From: Fibrobacter succinogenes
Lineage (GTDB): Bacteria; Fibrobacterota; Fibrobacteria; Fibrobacterales; Fibrobacteraceae
DNA: 64,000 nucleotides
Reading direction: 5' to 3'
NCBI GenBank assembly: GCA_902771595.1
Contig: CACXXH010000033.1
Coordinates: forward strand, 1-64,000
Of the stretch, positions 60,382 through 64,000 are shown piece after piece (within the stretch, counting starts at the first letter, position 1; each line of letters begins with the position of its first letter). The position numbers and the translations under genes are program-made. The notes beneath the pieces were generated by a model. It saw only the letters and a program-made list of their open reading frames with translations, did no database searches and was not told the origin of the DNA.

Positions 60382-62517
60382 TCAGCGTTTAATGATAAAC
60401 TTGCCCTTCTTGACTTTTGACGAAGAACGGATAACATAATAATACACGCCCGGCGTAGCATACCTGCCATTTTTGCCCTTGCCATCCCACTCCAGACGGC
60501 CACCGGCGACATCACCACCGGCAAACGAGCGAATCAGGGAGCCTCCGCGATTGTATATATCGACCCTTGAATCCTCCGATATGTTATCTATGGTCAGGGC
60601 GCGCTGCAAATGCGGATTGAACGGTATCGGATACACCTTGATTTCGGCATCTGACGAATCGGTCATGTACGTTTTTGCGTAGCGCAAATCGTTACGGTGA
60701 TAACCGGTAATCCCGTTTTCGTGGGCCATCCAGATTACTCCGTTTTTCTTGTCAATGGACAAATCCAGGACTATGTCATTAAGGAGACCGTCCTTCATCG
60801 TAAAGTGCGTCGTAGACAACGTATCGAACGACTCCTTGCGGCGTTCCAAGCGGTATATACCCTGCATCGCCGTTCCGACCCAGATATTGCCATGCGGATC
60901 CACGTCTATCGATGTATACTCCGCGCCATGCAAGCCATTAATCGAGACAGGATTCCGAATCGTATCCTTGTCAAAATCCACGTAGCCGATTTCCGAAGCA
61001 GTCACAAACCAAAGGACCTCGTTTTCTTCGTCAACCACCATGTCGATGGGCGTATTGCTCCCCAAACCGCGCAGGGACTTCACTTGGGGGTTGAGCAGGC
61101 GCCCGCCATTCTTTGACGGGGAGGGGAAACGGATTATATCCAGGCCGCCCGAGGCAAAAGCGTTGAAGGAAACTTCGCGGGTCGAGACATACACCACCCA
61201 CTCCTGTGTTTCCGGGTCAATACGGGCTGCGACCGGGCCTGCGAATCCCGTACTCCCGATTTTCGAAGCACAGCTGATATTGCCATCCGGTGTTATAAAG
61301 GCTACGCCATACCCGCTAGAGTCCGCCGAAGCCGTCAAAAACCCGCTTCCATCGGGAGCGACTGTCGTTCCGACAAACACCGTAAAGCCTTTCTCAATCT
61401 GCTCTAGGCAGTTGTCCATGCCAGGAAGCATGTCGTAGAATGGCTGATGGCCCATCGACCAAAAAAGGTGGGCTCCGGTACCCCATATATGGGACAAGAC
61501 ATAGCCCTTAGGCAATATTGACAGATTCTTCAGACGGTAATTATACGCTTCTGCGCCGACAGGATACCCGAGATACACGATTGTAGGGTCTAACCAGAAA
61601 TCGCCCGTATTCACGGCCATGTTACCGTCGATCGATGCCGCAATGACGCCGCCTTCAGGTACCGCCTGAATGACATAAGCCCCGTTAAGCTTGAACTGCG
61701 AGTATTCCGTCAGGTCCGTCAGTTTCTTATTCGCGTAGCGGGCAACCAGTTCTCGCCCCACAAGATATGTTTTGCCATCATCCTCGTCAAATTGCCACAA
61801 GACACGGCTTTTCCCGTCACTGTAAAGCAGCGAATCTTTGAGAGTCTTGCCCTTAACAACGACATGCAGGGAATCGCGGCAATGGAGGCACGCTTTCTTC
61901 ACCCTTTTCCACTTTTCCGGATCCACAAGGCGCACATCGTCTTCCAGGTGTTTCCAGTCCATACGGCGGGCCAGCGTACCAACAATCGTCGAGACATACA
62001 GAGAATCACCGCGAATTTCAATTTTTTCCGGACTATACAAAGAAAGAACAACATCTCCGATGCGGTCGATAGAAAGCAGCGACTGCCCCGTCTCAAGATT
62101 GACAAAGGCAATCTTGTTCTCGAAGGCAATCACCAAAAAGTTTTCCGCATACTCGACCAATCCGGGAACAACACGGACGTTGCCCGCGACAAAAGACCTG
62201 TTCTTGACCCTCCACGTAGCAAAGTCATCGTGCAAGCGGGCAATCAGACCGTATTCCGAAACCGCAAAGACACCCACAGGCGTGTTGACTATGCCATAGA
62301 AAGTCGAAGCCTCCAAGCCGTTCGCCGGAGTAAAGACAATATCGTTCAAATCGTCTTGGTACCTGATACCGCCGCCAGTAGCAAGCCATACGCCCCCCTT
62401 ATCACCAGGGGCCGCATCCCATATTGGGTACGGTACGGAATAATTCTGCCATATATCGGCAGCGTATGCCGACAAAAAACCGCCCAAAAGGGCCAAAACC
62501 TTAAACAATAACTTCAC
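60382..62517 (-). CDS. Secreted beta-propeller protein with FlgD/sorting-type C-terminus (711 aa)
   Basis: Signal peptide ends SAYAAD. Residues about 25-600 contain repeated blades of the two-component-regulator type (WDAAPGDKGGVWLATGGGI, SIDVDPHGNIWVGTAMQGIY, LSIDKKNGVIWMAHENGITG). The C-terminal 85 residues (VYPIPFNPHLQRALTIDNI ... GRLEWDGKGKNGRYATPGVY, ending KGKFIIKR) are a FlgD-Ig/sorting domain as found in proteins exported by type IX secretion in related phyla. No kinase domain is attached, so it is not a sensor kinase. The partner and substrate are unknown. Confidence 0.8.
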   Translation of the reverse strand: MKLLFKVLALLGGFLSAYAADIWQNYSVPYPIWDAAPGDKGGVWLATGGGIRYQDDLNDIVFTPANGLEASTFYGIVNTPVGVFAVSEYGLIARLHDDFATWRVKNRSFVAGNVRVVPGLVEYAENFLVIAFENKIAFVNLETGQSLLSIDRIGDVVLSLYSPEKIEIRGDSLYVSTIVGTLARRMDWKHLEDDVRLVDPEKWKRVKKACLHCRDSLHVVVKGKTLKDSLLYSDGKSRVLWQFDEDDGKTYLVGRELVARYANKKLTDLTEYSQFKLNGAYVIQAVPEGGVIAASIDGNMAVNTGDFWLDPTIVYLGYPVGAEAYNYRLKNLSILPKGYVLSHIWGTGAHLFWSMGHQPFYDMLPGMDNCLEQIEKGFTVFVGTTVAPDGSGFLTASADSSGYGVAFITPDGNISCASKIGSTGFAGPVAARIDPETQEWVVYVSTREVSFNAFASGGLDIIRFPSPSKNGGRLLNPQVKSLRGLGSNTPIDMVVDEENEVLWFVTASEIGYVDFDKDTIRNPVSINGLHGAEYTSIDVDPHGNIWVGTAMQGIYRLERRKESFDTLSTTHFTMKDGLLNDIVLDLSIDKKNGVIWMAHENGITGYHRNDLRYAKTYMTDSSDAEIKVYPIPFNPHLQRALTIDNISEDSRVDIYNRGGSLIRSFAGGDVAGGRLEWDGKGKNGRYATPGVYYYVIRSSSKVKKGKFIIKR

Positions 62518-62566
62518 AATGTAAAATTACGAATTTATCGCCCGCGAGAAAAGCGGTTTTGCCTCT

Positions 62567-63130
62567 TTATTGCGCCATTTTCGTCGGTTCAAACCATTCT
62601 TCCATCATGCGCTTCATTTTTCGCAGGGCGGCAAAGCGGCGTTTCCGGACGGCATTTTCGGAAAGGCCAAAAATATTGCTCAGTTCCCGAACCGAGAACC
62701 CGCCGTAGAACTTCATCTCCACGAGCATCCGTTCGAGGGGCGTCACCCGCTCGAGCGTCTTCTCCATCGCGTACAGCAATTCAGAAGCAGGCCTGCACTC
62801 GTAAAACATGGATTCCTCCTCGCAAAAGGAGGCGTACTCCGAATAGCAGCCCTGGTATCCCGACATGCACAGCGTACGTTTCTTTTCGGTTCGCAAGTCC
62901 AAATGCGTATGCCGCATGACCGAAATCAGCCACGGCAACATGTCTTCCCGGTCCGACAACTGTTTAACGTTTTCGCAGAATTTCAACGCCACGGTCTGGA
63001 ACAAGTCCTTCGCTTCTTCGGCAGAGTTGCACCGCACGACGCATAATTTGTAGATTGTTTCCGAATACCGCTGCCAGAGTTCCTCGATCGACTTGCGATA
63101 TTCTATTTTTTGTTCCGAATGATTAAACAT
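62567..63130 (-). CDS. ECF-type sigma70 family RNA polymerase sigma factor (187 aa)
   Basis: Region 2 (LCVVRCNSAEEAKDLFQTVA ... WLISVMRHTHLDLRTEKKR) binds the core and the -10 element; region 4 (LERMLVEMKFYGGFSVRELS ... LSENAVRKRRFAALRKMKRM) is the helix-turn-helix for the -35. Region 3 is absent, as in ECF factors. No anti-sigma gene is next to it. ATG 63130 is chosen over a TTG four codons upstream. It is divergent from dsbD with only 30 nt between start codons, and 49 nt upstream of the propeller gene on the same strand. Confidence 0.9.
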   Translation of the reverse strand: MFNHSEQKIEYRKSIEELWQRYSETIYKLCVVRCNSAEEAKDLFQTVALKFCENVKQLSDREDMLPWLISVMRHTHLDLRTEKKRTLCMSGYQGCYSEYASFCEEESMFYECRPASELLYAMEKTLERVTPLERMLVEMKFYGGFSVRELSNIFGLSENAVRKRRFAALRKMKRMMEEWFEPTKMAQ

Positions 63131-63160
63131 TGTCCAAACCAAAGATTTAAGCGAAAATTT

Positions 63161-64000
63161 ATGAATATCAGTGCGATTTTCAAGACCCGAAAAAATTATG
63201 CAACCATTAGTTGCTTTTTCGCAATTTTTCTTTGCATTTTGTCAACGGCTGTTACCAAAGTGCAGGCCCAAGAATTCAACATGAACGCGATGGAGCCGCC
63301 CGAGGCCTCGCTCCACTACACCGCAGGGGCACTTTCCAAGGAATCTTCCGTCATCGTCGACATCGTAATTCCGGACAACTGGCATGTGAACGCGAACGTC
63401 GCGGCCGACGAATTCCTGAAGCCGTCTTCCATCGAAATCGCAGCCCGCGAAATCGAATTCGGCGAACCCGTTTGGCCCGAACCCATCAAGGAATACAACG
63501 AAGTCCTCGAATTTGAAAACCTCGTGTTCAAGGGACATTTCCAGATAAAGATTCCCGTGACCGCCGTTGCGGACGGTTACGACAGCCTCACCACAAACGC
63601 GACATTCCATTACCAGGCCTGCGACAATTCCATTTGCCTCGCGCCCGCGAGCGTGGACATCCGCATCGGGAGCCGTTCGGGCATCGGAGCCTCCAGCTTA
63701 AAAAAAAACGATGACGGAGCGGACGCAGGGACCGCACAGGAATTAAACGGCTACCAAAATGCAAACGGCTTTGCCGGTAACAAAGGCGCCGCCGCCGTAG
63801 TGCTCCTGCTGTTCTTCGCGTTGCTCGGGGGCATCATCCTGAACCTGATGCCGTGCGTACTGCCGGTGCTCTCGCTCAAGCTCTTCAGTCTCATCAAGCA
63901 GGCGGGCGAATCCCGCAAGCGCCTGCTCGCGCTCGGACTCTCGACGACCGCAGGCATCCTCGCAAGCTTCTGGATTCTCGCCGGAATCGTTGCCGCCATC
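63161..64000 (+). CDS. dsbD: DsbD-like thiol:disulfide interchange protein, 3' end beyond the window
   Basis: The frame from ATG 63161 is open to the right edge (280 codons). A signal-like segment (residues 15-38, ending VQAQE) leads into the periplasmic DsbD-alpha domain, with the redox Cys pair in YQACDNSICLAPA and strand motifs PDNWHVNANV and VFKGHFQIKIPV. Residues about 205 onward start the membrane domain with LGGIILNLMPCVLPVLSLK, whose Cys-Pro motif relays electrons from cytosolic thioredoxin. The C-terminal thioredoxin domain should follow outside the window. A periplasmic thioredoxin client could be the protein at 2192. Confidence 0.93.
   Translation, partial: MNISAIFKTRKNYATISCFFAIFLCILSTAVTKVQAQEFNMNAMEPPEASLHYTAGALSKESSVIVDIVIPDNWHVNANVAADEFLKPSSIEIAAREIEFGEPVWPEPIKEYNEVLEFENLVFKGHFQIKIPVTAVADGYDSLTTNATFHYQACDNSICLAPASVDIRIGSRSGIGASSLKKNDDGADAGTAQELNGYQNANGFAGNKGAAAVVLLLFFALLGGIILNLMPCVLPVLSLKLFSLIKQAGESRKRLLALGLSTTAGILASFWILAGIVAAI

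Overview
The window looks like a chromosomal segment of a Fibrobacter-type bacterium (phylum Fibrobacterota). The case rests on gene content rather than on a marker gene. There is a dense set of secreted cellulases (GH8 and GH5), tandem cellulose-binding-like modules with a C-terminal sorting-type tail, many Fibrobacter-style lipoproteins and beta-barrel outer-membrane proteins, an lpxA gene (Gram-negative lipid A), and a long SUMF1-type lipoprotein that resembles a paralogous family I remember from Fibrobacter succinogenes. Species cannot be fixed from this sequence alone.

Layout. 0-6 kb: small secreted proteins, then a tight minus-strand run clpP - ftsY - DUF4296-like lipoprotein - periplasmic thioredoxin - family 2 glycosyltransferase, followed by aroD (type I) and a PtsN-like IIA protein. 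6.2-7.7 kb: tRNA-Val(CAC) with a near-consensus promoter, and a TolC-like protein. 7.9-12.6 kb: three tandem paralogous secreted esterases, the first broken by a frameshift and carrying a 36-bp duplication of its catalytic-serine motif. 12.7-18.2 kb: hsp20 behind a sigma54-like site, a DUF58 protein, a discoidin-like secreted protein, an HXXEE membrane protein, a double flavodoxin-fold protein and a YhhN-like protein. 18.2-22.6 kb: a MoxR-led operon with a SUMF1/propeller/SGNH-like lipoprotein and a hexapeptide acetyltransferase. 22.7-32.3 kb: AT-richer accessory genes: lipoprotein paralogs (one frameshifted at an A8 run), an AAA/DUF4143 ATPase, TfoX-N, an EmrE-like transporter, three outer-membrane proteins with DTVYV-type N-termini, a GNAT enzyme and a BatD-like protein behind a repeat cluster.

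32.7-56.4 kb is the main attraction. It is a cellulose-degradation island holding two GH8 enzymes, two GH5 enzymes, three multi- or single-module CBM11-like proteins (the largest split by a 7-bp deletion), and a tightly spaced six-gene operon. That operon encodes a CBM-like protein, three large related outer-membrane barrels, a Ser/Glu-rich lipoprotein and a GH18-fold protein whose catalytic acid is Gln. I infer that these products form a surface apparatus that binds and attacks cellulose; the operon is my best candidate for an incompletely described system. 56.4-64 kb returns to housekeeping: lpxA, a membrane glycosyltransferase flanked by inverted short repeats, a tRNA nucleotidyltransferase, a lipoprotein, a propeller protein with a sorting tail, an ECF sigma factor and the start of dsbD running off the right edge.

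Genes appear to be arranged in short operons with start/stop overlaps and GC-rich hairpin terminators. No IS transposase, integrase, CRISPR array, rRNA or replication origin is visible.
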